The position numbers were made by a program, and so were the translations under genes. 64,000 bases of DNA from Pseudoalteromonas nigrifaciens (GTDB lineage: Bacteria > Pseudomonadota > Gammaproteobacteria > Enterobacterales > Alteromonadaceae), in the NCBI RefSeq assembly GCF_002221505.1, contig NZ_CP011037.1, forward strand, positions 186,001 through 250,000. Reading direction: 5' to 3'. Of this stretch, positions 46,437 to 56,059 are shown in pieces (position 1 is the first letter of the stretch; each line of letters begins with the position of its first letter). The notes under the pieces are model-generated. The model did no database searches. It was not told the DNA's origin and worked only from the letters and a program-made list of their open reading frames with translations.

Positions 46437-47759
46437 TTATTGAGGATTGACATTTTTAATTGGCAGATTAAAACTCACTATAAATCTGTCTTCGTCATTT
46501 GTAAAAGCAACTGAACCTTGGTACTTTTCGGCGATGCTGGCCACAATTGATAGGCCAAGCCCAGCGCCGTTTGCTGCGCCTTTACGCCAAAAACGAGTTG
46601 CCATATTAGCTAAATCAGCTTGGTTAATATGGGCGTGGTTACTAATGGTTATTTTTAGTGCTGTGGCTGTTAAATTAGCGGCTAAAATGACTGGTGTATT
46701 CGCTTTGCTGTACTTAAATGCGTTATCAAGTAAATTACGACACACTATAGTGAGCATGGCACTGGGAATACAGTACACTGGCTGGCTTGCTGTTATATTA
46801 TAGGTTAAGCGGGCGTTATTGTTGTTTGATTCTGTTACCACAGTAGTAATTAACGAATCAAGCTCCCAAGGCTCTGTAATGTTTAGCGGCGTGTCGGCAT
46901 CTACATGGGCTAACACCAGTAGATTGTCTAAAATAGTATTTAATCTATGCGCACTTTTTTTAGCTTGCCCTAGTGCTTTTTGCTGGGTGGTATCTTGCGT
47001 AAGCTCAGCTAATTGTATTTGCGCTAAAATGCCGGCTAGTGGGGTTCTTAGCTCATGCGCGGCATTACTGGTAAAGTGTTTTTCGCGGCTGATCCCTTTT
47101 GCTAAGCGGGCCATTAAGGCATTTTGGCTAGTTATAAGCGGTTGCAGTTCTTTTAAAGGCTGGTTTAACTGTATCGGTTCTAAGTCGTGACTGCCGCGTT
47201 TTTCAAGCGCGTGTATTAATAACTTTATTGGCCGTATTCCTGTGCCAATTGCAAACCAAAGTAATATTAGGGCAACAAAAATAGCTAACGCCGGTGGAAT
47301 GAGTATGCTAATGAGCAAGTCGTGATAGAGCACATCGCGCTCGGCCACTTTATCGGCAATGGTAATTTTATATTGCGCAGTAATTAAGGTGAATGTACGC
47401 CACTGCGCTTGCTCAGAGCTTAAATAACTAAAACCTTGGTTTAAGCTAGGCTGATTGGGAAACGATTGGCTGTTACTGCTGGCAATTATACTGCCTTGCA
47501 GGGAGCTAATTTGACAGGTTAGGCCTTTTTCAGTGTTTACCCCACTGGCATTTATAATATCAGGGAGGCTTTTACTGAGCGCATCTTTGGGTACGTGGGC
47601 TAAAATGTTACCTAACATAAAAGCGGTTGAGCGCAGGCGCTGATCAAAGTTAACCTCTAACTTATTGTTTAACCCCGATATCATCCACACACTGGCGATA
47701 AGCCAAAAGCCTAAAAAGACCGCTGCAACCAATACCGTTAACCGTAACCGCAAGCTCAT
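46437..47759 (-). CDS. Two-component sensor histidine kinase (QseC type)
   Basis: A 440-residue membrane kinase: TM1 residues about 7-29, a periplasmic loop to about residue 145, TM2 to about 170, HAMP, H-box S-N-A-A-H-E-L-R-T-P-L-A-G-I-L-A near residue 236, N-box N-L-L-D-N-A-F-K-Y-S and G-box G-A-G-L-G-L-S-I. Its ATG overlaps the stop of the regulator gene by 1 nt (TAATG). The pair is divergent from the TlpA-like/DsbG genes, so it may sense envelope thiol stress or metals. Confidence 0.93.
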   Translation of the reverse strand: MSLRLRLTVLVAAVFLGFWLIASVWMISGLNNKLEVNFDQRLRSTAFMLGNILAHVPKDALSKSLPDIINASGVNTEKGLTCQISSLQGSIIASSNSQSFPNQPSLNQGFSYLSSEQAQWRTFTLITAQYKITIADKVAERDVLYHDLLISILIPPALAIFVALILLWFAIGTGIRPIKLLIHALEKRGSHDLEPIQLNQPLKELQPLITSQNALMARLAKGISREKHFTSNAAHELRTPLAGILAQIQLAELTQDTTQQKALGQAKKSAHRLNTILDNLLVLAHVDADTPLNITEPWELDSLITTVVTESNNNNARLTYNITASQPVYCIPSAMLTIVCRNLLDNAFKYSKANTPVILAANLTATALKITISNHAHINQADLANMATRFWRKGAANGAGLGLSIVASIAEKYQGSVAFTNDEDRFIVSFNLPIKNVNPQ

Positions 47760-48430
47760 TAGTGGCTCACCTCTATTGTGCCTAATCTAAAGCCTAGGCC
47801 ACGTATGGTTTCTATTGCCGGTGCGCCTAGTTTTTTACGTAAATTAAAAATATGTACGTTAAGTGCGTTACTCGCTACATCATCGCACACGCCATAAAGT
47901 ACATTTTTTAACTGGCTTTGGGTTAAAATTTGTTGCGGACTATTTAAAAAGGTTTGCAGTAATAAGTCCTCGTTACGTGACAAGCAAACAAGCGTGCCAT
48001 TGAGTAATGCTTTATGTTGCTCTAAATCGTATTGCAGTGCGCCGTGAGTAATTGTATTGCTGAGCCTATCGCTTGCGCGGCGCTTTAAGCTTAATAGCCG
48101 CGCTAATAACTCTCTTAAATCAAAAGGTTTTACCAGGTAGTCGTCGGCGCCTTTTTTTAATCCAATAACTTTGTCATCTATGGTATTGCTGGCGGTAAGA
48201 ATAAGCACGGGTAGCGAAAAACGATTGTCACGCAGCCAGCTTAACCAGTTAATGCCATTACCATCGGGTAGGTTTAAATCAAGAATGCATAAATCAAAAT
48301 TGCTCGATTGCATATAAGTAGTGGCTGCGCTTAGTGTACTAACGTGCTCAACGGCTAGCCCTTGGTGGGTTAAGTAAGTACAAATAGCGTCGGCTATTAC
48401 GTCGTCATCTTCCACTAACAATACAAACAT
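47759..48430 (-). CDS. OmpR-family response regulator (QseB/PmrA type)
   Basis: A 223-residue regulator: L-V-E-D-D-D, phospho-acceptor Asp in C-I-L-D-L-N-L-P-D-G-N-G near residue 51, Lys in V-K-P-F near 101, and a winged helix ending in V-H-I-F-N-L-R-K-K-L. The DNA-binding part resembles PmrA/QseB, which bind CTTAAT-N5-CTTAAT. Exactly this sequence lies in the divergent promoter region at 48522-48538. Confidence 0.93.
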   Translation of the reverse strand: MFVLLVEDDDVIADAICTYLTHQGLAVEHVSTLSAATTYMQSSNFDLCILDLNLPDGNGINWLSWLRDNRFSLPVLILTASNTIDDKVIGLKKGADDYLVKPFDLRELLARLLSLKRRASDRLSNTITHGALQYDLEQHKALLNGTLVCLSRNEDLLLQTFLNSPQQILTQSQLKNVLYGVCDDVASNALNVHIFNLRKKLGAPAIETIRGLGFRLGTIEVSH

Positions 48431-48521
48431 ACTCGCTACCCTGTTTAAAACACCCTAGCTAGAATACCTGTTTCCATTGGTGAAGTAACTGCTATGTGCT
48501 TATTTACTATTAATTTTTGCT

Positions 48522-48554
48522 CTTAATATTGGCTTAATTAACGCTTTGTATACT
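48522..48554 (+). promoter_or_regulatory. PmrA/QseB-like box and -10 of the tlpA/dsbG promoter
   Basis: CTTAAT at 48522 and again at 48533 (11-bp period, N5 spacer) is followed after 10 nt by TATACT at 48549, a good -10 element. There is no good -35 hexamer, so the box may replace it, as in regulator-dependent promoters. The start codon is at 48591. Confidence 0.6.
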
Positions 48555-48590
48555 ATAGCGGCTAACCGTATTTAAAGAAGATTTATAGCC

Positions 48591-49412
48591 ATGTTAAGTA
48601 TTTCACTCGGGCCGTTTGTTATTGCCATTTCGCAGCTTATTATTTTATTAGGCTTAGGCGTATTTTGGTTGCTTACCTATTTACAAACCCGTAAGCAACC
48701 ACAGCAAAAAGCAATTTTAGACACTGTATTTAAAGCGTTTGTAGTGGGCTTTATTGTTGCGCGATTAATGTTTGTTTTGATTATGTGGGATGCGTATCAA
48801 GAAAACTGGTGGCAACTTATTAATATAAGTGATGGCGGCTTTATGCCTTCTTATGGCTGGGTGGCGGGTGCGCTTGTGTTGGCGCTGTATGCGCGAGGCA
48901 AAAAAGCAGTGCTGAAAACCTATTTCATAGCGGCTATTGTCGCGTTGTTTACCATTATGGTGCCTACCTTTGCTGCCTCTATTTATAAAGCTGGGGTTGA
49001 GCTGCCACAATCTGCGGTATATAACCTGCGTGGTAAAGAGGTTGATTTACAGTCATTTAAAGGCAAACCTGTCGTTATTAACTTTTGGGCGTCGTGGTGC
49101 CCACCGTGTCGTAAAGAAATGCCGGTATTACAGGCTGCGCAAAAAAACAATCCTAATATAGCCTTTGTTTTTGTTAACCAAGGAGAGGATTTATTTACGG
49201 TACAAAAATTTATTAATGCTGAGCAGCTCGACTTACGCAATGTGTTTTTTGATCAAAACAGTAATGTAAGTCGTGAATCCGGAGCTGCTGGGCTACCAAC
49301 CACGCTTTTTTATAGCAGTGATGGCAAATTAGTAACCAGTCACATGGGAGAGCTCTCACACGCGAGTTTGCGTTATTACATGCAAGCTATAAATCAACAG
49401 TCTGCACAATAA
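48591..49412 (+). CDS. Membrane-anchored TlpA-like thiol-disulfide protein
   Basis: A 273-residue protein with four N-terminal transmembrane helices (residues about 8-28, 44-65, 83-100, 107-125; the topology resembles the Lgt-like anchor domains fused to TlpA in some proteobacteria) and a periplasmic thioredoxin-like domain with W-A-S-W-C-P-P-C-R-K near residue 163 and cis-Pro loop G-L-P-T-T near 230. Expected to reduce or exchange disulfides in the periplasm. The dsbG gene follows 9 nt later, so the two form an operon. Confidence 0.88.
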   Translation: MLSISLGPFVIAISQLIILLGLGVFWLLTYLQTRKQPQQKAILDTVFKAFVVGFIVARLMFVLIMWDAYQENWWQLINISDGGFMPSYGWVAGALVLALYARGKKAVLKTYFIAAIVALFTIMVPTFAASIYKAGVELPQSAVYNLRGKEVDLQSFKGKPVVINFWASWCPPCRKEMPVLQAAQKNNPNIAFVFVNQGEDLFTVQKFINAEQLDLRNVFFDQNSNVSRESGAAGLPTTLFYSSDGKLVTSHMGELSHASLRYYMQAINQQSAQ

Positions 49413-49421
49413 GGATGCCTC

Positions 49422-50195
49422 ATGAAGTTAATTTATTTATTGCCATTACTTGCGTTTACCTCGCCCATATTGGCTCAACAAAAAGCACTGCCAGCACCCC
49501 TTAAGTTAGTTACTGAGCAAGGCGGCGAAATAGTCAGCGAGTTTGCAGCGCCTGCCAACATGAAAGGCTATGTTGCCGACTTTAAAGGCCAAGTTATTAC
49601 TTTATATATCACCGCCGACGAGCAATATTTATTTACCGGCCCTATGCTTGACGCCAATGGTAATAATGTAGGAGAGCAAGCAGCAAACGACTACGCTACA
49701 GGCCCTAAAGCGCAAAAAGACTGGCAAACATTAGAGAGTAGCCATTGGATAGTTGATGGTTCAGCCTCGGCAAAGCGAGTAGTTTATACCTTCACTGATC
49801 CAAACTGCCCTTACTGCAGACAGTTTTGGCAAAATGCGCGTCCTTGGGTGGATGCGGGTGAGGTACAAATACGCCATATTTTAGTGGGTATTTTAAAAGC
49901 CGACAGCTTAGACAAAGCGGCGGCTATTATGAGTGCAAGCAACCCTGAAGAAGTGTTAAAAAAGTTTGAAAACGATAATTTAGTGGGTACATTACAGCCG
50001 CTAAAAAATCCACCTGAGCACATAAATGCGCAATTAATGAAAAACCATCAAATAATGATGAGTGTTGGTGCCAGAGCCACCCCCGCTACTTTTTATCACG
50101 ATGCTAATGGTGCGGTAAAAATGCAAATGGGTTTACCGCCTGCGTCATTAATGACTGAGATCCTCGGCCCACTGCCAAGTAAGCCAACCAAGTAA
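49422..50195 (+). CDS. dsbG: Periplasmic disulfide isomerase DsbG
   Basis: A 257-residue exported thiol-disulfide protein of the DsbC/DsbG group: signal peptide ends I-L-A-Q near residue 19, an N-terminal dimerisation domain, and a thioredoxin-like domain with C-P-Y-C at residues 129-132 (D-P-N-C-P-Y-C-R-Q-F, the DsbG type) and cis-Pro loop R-A-T-P-A-T-F. Protects single cysteines from sulfenylation or isomerises disulfides. Paired with the TlpA-like gene as a probable electron donor. A 13-nt duplication at the stop codon does not alter the protein. Confidence 0.9.
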   Translation: MKLIYLLPLLAFTSPILAQQKALPAPLKLVTEQGGEIVSEFAAPANMKGYVADFKGQVITLYITADEQYLFTGPMLDANGNNVGEQAANDYATGPKAQKDWQTLESSHWIVDGSASAKRVVYTFTDPNCPYCRQFWQNARPWVDAGEVQIRHILVGILKADSLDKAAAIMSASNPEEVLKKFENDNLVGTLQPLKNPPEHINAQLMKNHQIMMSVGARATPATFYHDANGAVKMQMGLPPASLMTEILGPLPSKPTK

Positions 50196-50207
50196 GCCAA
50201 CCAAGTA
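50175..50207. repeat. 13-nt tandem repeat at the dsbG stop codon
   Basis: Unit ccaagtaagccaa occurs twice exactly (50175-50187, 50188-50200) and partly a third time. The TAA used as stop is inside the second copy; removal of one copy would leave the same final residues and stop. Confidence 0.9.
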
Positions 50208-50240
50208 AAAACCCAACTTAGTACATAGTGTGCAACGTCA

Positions 50241-50268
50241 AGCCGGTAAAAGTTTTACCGGCTTTTTT
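50241..50268 (+). terminator. Rho-independent terminator of the tlpA-dsbG operon
   Basis: A 10-bp stem (agccggtaaa / tttaccggct) with a 3-nt loop, followed by ttttt. Typical terminator. Confidence 0.85.
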
Positions 50269-50455
50269 ATAAATAACGTTAAACATTGTTACACTTTGTT
50301 ATTTACATAAGCTATTCAGTAAGTTATCGACTTTATTAATCGGCCATTAAGTTTGGCGCTGTAGACTTAGCAGCAATTTTTGACCCGCTATTGACCTTTA
50401 TTGATAGCGCTGCCGCTAAGTATCAAAAGCGCATAAAACGGAACCGCACACTGTC

Positions 50456-53383
50456 ATGAGTACTTGCAATAATCGCCCCTTTTCACTACCAGCATTAACA
50501 TTTATAAAATCAGCGCTGTGTTTATCTGTTTTATCTGCCATAGGTAGCGCGTATGCGGCGCAACCAGCCCTCACCGCTAAAAATAATGCCGATATAGAAG
50601 TAATAGAAGTACGAGGGATTCGCTCCAGTATGGCCGAAAACCTCGACATTAAACGCATGTCTAGCTCAGTTGTTGATGCTATAACCGCAGAAGATATTGG
50701 TAAGTTTCCAGACAAAAACGTAGCCGACTCATTGCAACGTATACCAGGGGTAATGATTGAACGTGATGGCGGCGAAGGCGCATCGGTAAGTATTCGAGGT
50801 TTGTCGTCTGAGCTTACTTTTACTCAGCTTAACGGTAATTTTATTGCCTCGTCACCAGGTGAGCCTTCGCGTTCGTTTGATTACACGCTACTCCCTTCAG
50901 CCATGATAGCCAGTGTTGAGGTATATAAATCGCCCGAAGCGCGTTTAGATGAAGGCGGTGTAGGTGGCACAGTATTAATGCATAGCCGTAAGCCGCTCAG
51001 CATGGAGGCAAATTCTGGAGTGCTCAATGTTGAAGGGACTTACAGTGACGTAACGCAAAACAGTGAGCCACAACTAACCGGTTTATATTCTTGGAAAAAC
51101 GATGCCGAAACACTTGGCTTTTTAGTGGGTTATACTCGCCAAGAACGCACTAATCGTACCCTCTCGGGTGGCACCGATGCCAATGTATGGCGCTACACAG
51201 GTGATGGTCAACCGGTAGATGTAAATGGTAACGCGGTCAATAACAATAATAGTTGGGATACAATTACCGATACCAATGGTAATAATTATGATGGCGTGTG
51301 GTTTCCACAAGTCGTGCGCGGCTCGGTACTTAATGAAAAACGTGAACGTGAAGGCATACAGTTTAGTACCCAGTGGCGTCCAACCAATCGTGTAGAAATA
51401 GGATTAAACTATTTTGGCTTTACGCTGGGGCAAAACAGAACTGAGTCGGTTATTGATATGCCAGAGTGGTCGTTAAATCCCGATTACCTAACCGATGTGA
51501 ACTTGGATGAATCGGGCACGATTGTTAATGGTATGCAGTTTGATGCTACAGCGAGTGGCGCACAAGGTGACATGCAGTTTCCGTGGATGCGTGGCAGTTA
51601 TGTTCGTGAGGAGTCGAGTTCAGATACCTTCGATTTTAATTTAACTTACGAAGGTGATGATTTTAAAGCGCGCTTTGTTGCGGGCAATACTCGCTCAAAA
51701 GGCGGCCCAGAAGAAAGTTGGGAGGCCGCCTATAAAAGCTCAAATACCAGCGAAAACCCAACAACCATTGAAAACGCAGCGCAAAATGCTGGTTGGCAAC
51801 TTGGTAAAAACGATGTAACCCTCAATATAGACCCAAATACACTGGCTAATTTACTCAGTGGCGTAGGCGGTGGGCGCGATCCGGGTTCATCAAACTCAAG
51901 CTTTGTACGCAGCGAGCTTGAAGAAAGTTACTACCAAGGCGATCTAGATTTTTACACCGATTGGGGCTTTTTAACAACCATTAAAACCGGCGTAAAATAC
52001 CGCGAAGCCACATTACACCGCGAAACCGGTAATACCTTCTTTTTAGATCCTCGTTTTGATATTGTCGCTGGGGAAGCCAAAGAGGGCGGCATAACTCGCT
52101 TTGACAGTTACCAGTGGAATAACGGTATGCCGGCAGCGCAAGATGTTTTTATTAACCAAGGCAATATTGCAGGGGGCTTTAATATAAACCAAATGCCCAG
52201 TATTGATTGGGATAAATACCGCGATATGATTACCAGTAACTACGTGCCTTACACCCGTATGGAAGACAACTTTGTATACGATATAGAAGAAAAAATAGCG
52301 GCTTTTTATCTGCAAGGTGACTTTGAATTTAATCAAGTTAGAGGTAATTTAGGAGTACGGGTTGTACGCAGCAAAACCATGAGTGCTTCTACCGATTTAT
52401 ATACCTACTTTTTAGATCATACCAATGATGAAACAGGGGAGCCTGTTACCGGTGATGATCGCTCAGTCGAGGATTACCAACTTGTAGTGCAACAAAACAC
52501 CGACACCCAAGTACTGCCTAGCTTTAACATTGCCTGGGATGCCACAGATGACTTAGTTATTCGTGGCGCGGTTGCTAAAGTAATGTCGCGCCCCGATTAT
52601 GCTGATTTAGGCGCGCAGCAACGCATTAGTTATATTTCAGACGAGTGGGCACAAGACAGAGCCGATTTTAACGAGCAACCTGGCTTTAGTGGCAGTGGCG
52701 GTAATAAAAACTTAAAATCGTTTATATCGGTACAAGCCGATTTATCTATCGAATATTATTACGCTGAAGGCTCAGCAATTGGCTTAGCGCTATTTCATAA
52801 AAAAGTTGATAACTTTGTAGTGCCAGTGGTAATTAACGCCCAACAAAATTTTGCTGGTAAAAACGGTATTGTAGAGGCGGGTAATATAAATATTACTCCT
52901 TACAGCACAGTAGGTAATGGCACTAACGCGGTATCTAAAGGAGCCGAGGTGTTTTTGCAACATGCCTTTGATAGCGGCTTTGGTTTTTACGCTAACTACA
53001 CCTATAACAAAACCAATAAAGCAGAAGTAACCGTAGATGGCGAAGCATTTGGACAATCGCCACTGATCGGCAGTGCTAAGTATCAATATAATACTTCGGT
53101 TTATTTTGAGGGTGATGATTTTAACATACGTGCCTCATACAATAAGCGCGGCGAAACGGTACTGGGCTTAAATAGTGGCTTAAACGTGTACCAAGACCCA
53201 TACGATCAAGTTGATGTTAATGCCTCAATTAACTTATACGAAGGCCTTAGTTTTACCGCAGCAATTATAAACTTAACCAAGTCAGAGTCGGTTACCCGTT
53301 TAGGTAACGATAGTGACGCACGGTTACTAAACTCAAGCTACTCGGGCAGGCGTTATTACGCTGGGTTTAACTACAGCTTTTAA
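50456..53383 (+). CDS. TonB-dependent outer-membrane receptor
   Basis: A 975-residue receptor of the Caulobacter/Xanthomonas-type TonB family: signal peptide to about residue 35, plug domain with I-E-V-R-G-I-R-S-S, F-P-D-K-N-V-A-D-S-L-Q-R-I-P-G-V near residue 83 and G-L-S-S-E-L-T-F-T, and a 22-strand barrel ending in aromatic Y-Y-A-G-F-N-Y-S-F. Such receptors import oligosaccharides or siderophores; no polysaccharide-utilisation or siderophore gene lies beside it, so the ligand is unknown. Confidence 0.92.
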   Translation: MSTCNNRPFSLPALTFIKSALCLSVLSAIGSAYAAQPALTAKNNADIEVIEVRGIRSSMAENLDIKRMSSSVVDAITAEDIGKFPDKNVADSLQRIPGVMIERDGGEGASVSIRGLSSELTFTQLNGNFIASSPGEPSRSFDYTLLPSAMIASVEVYKSPEARLDEGGVGGTVLMHSRKPLSMEANSGVLNVEGTYSDVTQNSEPQLTGLYSWKNDAETLGFLVGYTRQERTNRTLSGGTDANVWRYTGDGQPVDVNGNAVNNNNSWDTITDTNGNNYDGVWFPQVVRGSVLNEKREREGIQFSTQWRPTNRVEIGLNYFGFTLGQNRTESVIDMPEWSLNPDYLTDVNLDESGTIVNGMQFDATASGAQGDMQFPWMRGSYVREESSSDTFDFNLTYEGDDFKARFVAGNTRSKGGPEESWEAAYKSSNTSENPTTIENAAQNAGWQLGKNDVTLNIDPNTLANLLSGVGGGRDPGSSNSSFVRSELEESYYQGDLDFYTDWGFLTTIKTGVKYREATLHRETGNTFFLDPRFDIVAGEAKEGGITRFDSYQWNNGMPAAQDVFINQGNIAGGFNINQMPSIDWDKYRDMITSNYVPYTRMEDNFVYDIEEKIAAFYLQGDFEFNQVRGNLGVRVVRSKTMSASTDLYTYFLDHTNDETGEPVTGDDRSVEDYQLVVQQNTDTQVLPSFNIAWDATDDLVIRGAVAKVMSRPDYADLGAQQRISYISDEWAQDRADFNEQPGFSGSGGNKNLKSFISVQADLSIEYYYAEGSAIGLALFHKKVDNFVVPVVINAQQNFAGKNGIVEAGNINITPYSTVGNGTNAVSKGAEVFLQHAFDSGFGFYANYTYNKTNKAEVTVDGEAFGQSPLIGSAKYQYNTSVYFEGDDFNIRASYNKRGETVLGLNSGLNVYQDPYDQVDVNASINLYEGLSFTAAIINLTKSESVTRLGNDSDARLLNSSYSGRRYYAGFNYSF

Positions 53384-53405
53384 ACTGCTCCCTAAAGCAA
53401 CTTTT

Positions 53406-53438
53406 AATAAGCCGGCTTAAACATAAAGTTGGCTTATT
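53406..53438 (+). terminator. Terminator hairpin after the receptor gene
   Basis: A 13-bp stem (aataagccggctt / aagttggcttatt, with G-U pairs) and 7-nt loop, starting 23 nt after the stop. The following tract (atttgtg) is short in T. Confidence 0.6.
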
Positions 53439-53523
53439 ATTTGTGTTTACCTTGTTTCTTAACGGTATGAATACTATGATGAATTTATAATTAAAATTGA
53501 GTAATCACCGCGAGTAACTAATA

Positions 53524-54162
53524 TTGATAACCTATCAGCCTTTAATTAATGACTCTGCGTCCTTAATCGAATTTACCCGCATTTATTTAGCCGTTTTTTA
53601 TACCTTTGTAGCGGGGTTCTACACCGTTAGAATACTCTATAAAAACAGCAATACACCATCGGGAGTGATTTTTACAGGGACAAAATATTGCGCTAATTGG
53701 TGGAATCACTTCGTTTTTCGTTTTTTTAGAGCTGCTATTTGGTTGGTGTGTGTTGTAAGAGTATTTATACCTGCAACCGATAACTACCTCGGAATTTTTG
53801 TGCCGTTAAATACATGGCCAGGCGTAATGCTAGGTAATGCTTTATTAACTGTTGGTTTTATATTAACTATGGTGGTGCATTTTAATATGGCATCACTTTG
53901 GCGTTCAGGAATAGACCCACAAGGGCCCGATGAGCTAAAAGTAAACGGCTTTTATGCGTATTCTCGTAATCCTATGTATTTAGGCGTTGCTGCGGCGCAG
54001 TTAGGCTTTTTTTTAGCATTGCCGAGTGTGTTTAGCTTAGTGTGTTTACTGGTTGGGCTTACTGCGTTATATCGTCAGGTGTTGATTGAAGAGCAGCATT
54101 TAGTGAGCATATTTAACACCCAATATAAAAAATATAAAGAATTAGTACCACGTTGGTTATAA
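53524..54162 (+). CDS. ICMT/PEMT-like membrane methyltransferase
   Basis: A 212-residue membrane protein with five or so helices. The C-terminal signature G-F-Y-A-Y-S-R-N-P-M-Y-L-G near residue 150 and E-E-Q-H-L near residue 190 is that of isoprenylcysteine carboxyl methyltransferase-like/phospholipid methyltransferase proteins, which use SAM. The target is unknown. The only in-frame start near the N-terminus is TTG 53524, preceded by GAGTAAC; no ATG occurs until about residue 110. Confidence 0.8.
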   Translation: MITYQPLINDSASLIEFTRIYLAVFYTFVAGFYTVRILYKNSNTPSGVIFTGTKYCANWWNHFVFRFFRAAIWLVCVVRVFIPATDNYLGIFVPLNTWPGVMLGNALLTVGFILTMVVHFNMASLWRSGIDPQGPDELKVNGFYAYSRNPMYLGVAAAQLGFFLALPSVFSLVCLLVGLTALYRQVLIEEQHLVSIFNTQYKKYKELVPRWL

Positions 54163-54344
54163 TAATTACTCCGTTATTTTGCAGCAATGAGGGTTTTAGT
54201 TTAACTACCAATGAGTAATACTTTACTTTTGCTACAAAAAATCATGATTACAAAAGCAATTTATTGCTATTTTTACAAGTATATTTTAACGTTAATATAT
54301 TGAATACTTAACTAGCTTCACCTTGCTTTAGAGGCAAACATAGT

Positions 54345-55220
54345 ATGACAAAAAATGAGTTAATAGAACTAGAAGATGTGCTTGATTTAATGCTTGATGC
54401 TGTGTGCGTGGTAAATAAAGTAGGTAAGTTTGTATTTGTAAGTGCCGCGTTTGAACAAATATTTGGTTATAAAGCTGCCGAAGTAGTAGGCAAGCCTATG
54501 ATTGATTACGTTTATAAAGGCGATCATAATAAAACTTATAATGCCGTTGCTTCACTTTTGTCGGGCGAAACAACTCATTCACGGTTCGAAAACCGCTGGG
54601 TTCGTAAAGACGGTCAAATAATTCATATTTTGTGGTCAGTGTGCTGGTCATCAGATCACCAAGTAAGAATTGCAGTTGCTCACGATATTACCGAGCGAAA
54701 AAAAATGGAAGAGCAGCTTCATTATATGGCTGGCCATGATGGGCTTACAGGTTTACCAAATCGCTCATTACTAATGGACAGGTTACAGGCTGCAATAGTA
54801 AAAGCAGAAAGAGAAAATACACTATTTTCGATATTATTTATTGATATTAATGGCTTTAAAGCTATTAATGATACGTATGGCCACCTTATGGGTGATAAGT
54901 TACTGCAACACATAGCACAGCGGCTTTTAAGCGTAGTAAGAGAATACGATACAGTAGGGCGCTTAGGCGGAGATGAGTTTTTGATTGTGCTAGAGGGCTT
55001 AAGTAGCGCTGGCGATACCACGGCTATTAAAAGAAAAATAATTGGGCAGTTCCAACAGCCATTTAAACTAGATGAGCTATCATTAAATGTATCTCCGAGT
55101 ATTGGAATTGCAAATTACCCCACCCACGGAGAAACAGACCATCAATTAATAAAACACGCAGATCAAGCCATGTATAAAATCAAAAGAATGAGTGCCAATA
55201 GCATAGATTACCCAACTTAA
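54345..55220 (+). CDS. PAS-GGDEF diguanylate cyclase
   Basis: A 291-residue cytoplasmic protein: PAS domain residues about 8-120 (F-V-F-V-S-A-A-F-E-Q-I-F-G-Y, then D-I-T-E-R-K-K), then a GGDEF domain with D-G-L-T-G-L-P-N-R near residue 131 and an intact active-site G-G-D-E-F near residue 207. Makes c-di-GMP from GTP. No RxxD inhibitory site is seen five residues before the GGDEF motif (Y-D-T-V-G-R-L), so product inhibition may be weak. Alone between the ICMT-like and sirtuin genes. Confidence 0.92.
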   Translation: MTKNELIELEDVLDLMLDAVCVVNKVGKFVFVSAAFEQIFGYKAAEVVGKPMIDYVYKGDHNKTYNAVASLLSGETTHSRFENRWVRKDGQIIHILWSVCWSSDHQVRIAVAHDITERKKMEEQLHYMAGHDGLTGLPNRSLLMDRLQAAIVKAERENTLFSILFIDINGFKAINDTYGHLMGDKLLQHIAQRLLSVVREYDTVGRLGGDEFLIVLEGLSSAGDTTAIKRKIIGQFQQPFKLDELSLNVSPSIGIANYPTHGETDHQLIKHADQAMYKIKRMSANSIDYPT

Positions 55221-55304
55221 AATTAAACGCTCAAATAATAAAAAAAGCAGGCCAGTTAGGTAAGTTAAGTATTTTATGTTACATAACTTGGATTCAAATA
55301 GTAA

Positions 55305-56036
55305 GTGCAGAGGTTAGCAATTAATACGTTATATATTACAGGCGCGGGCGTTAGCGCAGCCAGCGGTATTCCTACCTTTAGAGGTGAAGATGGTTACTGG
55401 ACTATTGGTAGTAAAAATTATACACCAATGCAAATGGCCACACGCGCTATGTATCAAAACGCCCCTAAAGAGTTTTTAGCTTGGTATTACCACAGGTTTG
55501 CAACGTATAGAAACCACGGCCCTAACGACGTACATTATTGGCTAAAAGATAAAAACCTAATAACGCAAAATATAGATGGGCTTGATGGTAAAGCAGGAAA
55601 TAAAAACTATATTGCAGTCCATGGCAGGTTAGATCAAATGACCCTGTTTCATCAGCAAGGCGAAAACGTAGAAACGGTGATTACCCCTTGGAATGAGGTA
55701 GATGAGGCTCATTTACACAACTCATTATTTGAGGTGTTTAATATTCAAAACCAAGCGCCAGTGATTAATCACTCTTTTAAACCGTTTGTATTATTATTTG
55801 ATGAATACTACACCGAGTTATATAAAATTAGCGAAGCACAACAACGCATGGTCAATGCCGATAAAATTGTATTTATGGGTACATCGTTTAGCGTTAACAT
55901 TACCCAAATGGCGCTGGAAATAGCCCGCGAATACAATATTGCGTTAGAAGTTGTAGATCCACACCCAGCACATATTTTACATCCAAATGTAAGTTATAAA
56001 AAAATGACCGCGCTTGAATATATTCAGAGTAATTAA
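55305..56036 (+). CDS. SIR2-family protein without cysteines
   Basis: A 243-residue sirtuin-like protein. NAD-binding motifs are clear: I-T-G-A-G-V-S-A-A-S-G-I-P-T-F-R-G at residues 11-27, T-Q-N-I-D-G-L-D near residue 88, V-H-G near 104 (the catalytic His), G-T-S-F-S-V near 192 and V-V-D-P near 216. There is not a single Cys, so the four-Cys zinc site of standard sirtuins is missing. It may be an ADP-ribosyltransferase-type or otherwise altered sirtuin. GTG start at 55305. A transposon lies just downstream. Confidence 0.82.
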   Translation: MQRLAINTLYITGAGVSAASGIPTFRGEDGYWTIGSKNYTPMQMATRAMYQNAPKEFLAWYYHRFATYRNHGPNDVHYWLKDKNLITQNIDGLDGKAGNKNYIAVHGRLDQMTLFHQQGENVETVITPWNEVDEAHLHNSLFEVFNIQNQAPVINHSFKPFVLLFDEYYTELYKISEAQQRMVNADKIVFMGTSFSVNITQMALEIAREYNIALEVVDPHPAHILHPNVSYKKMTALEYIQSN

Positions 56037-56059
56037 AGTTTTAAACCGAGTGTTAGCTC

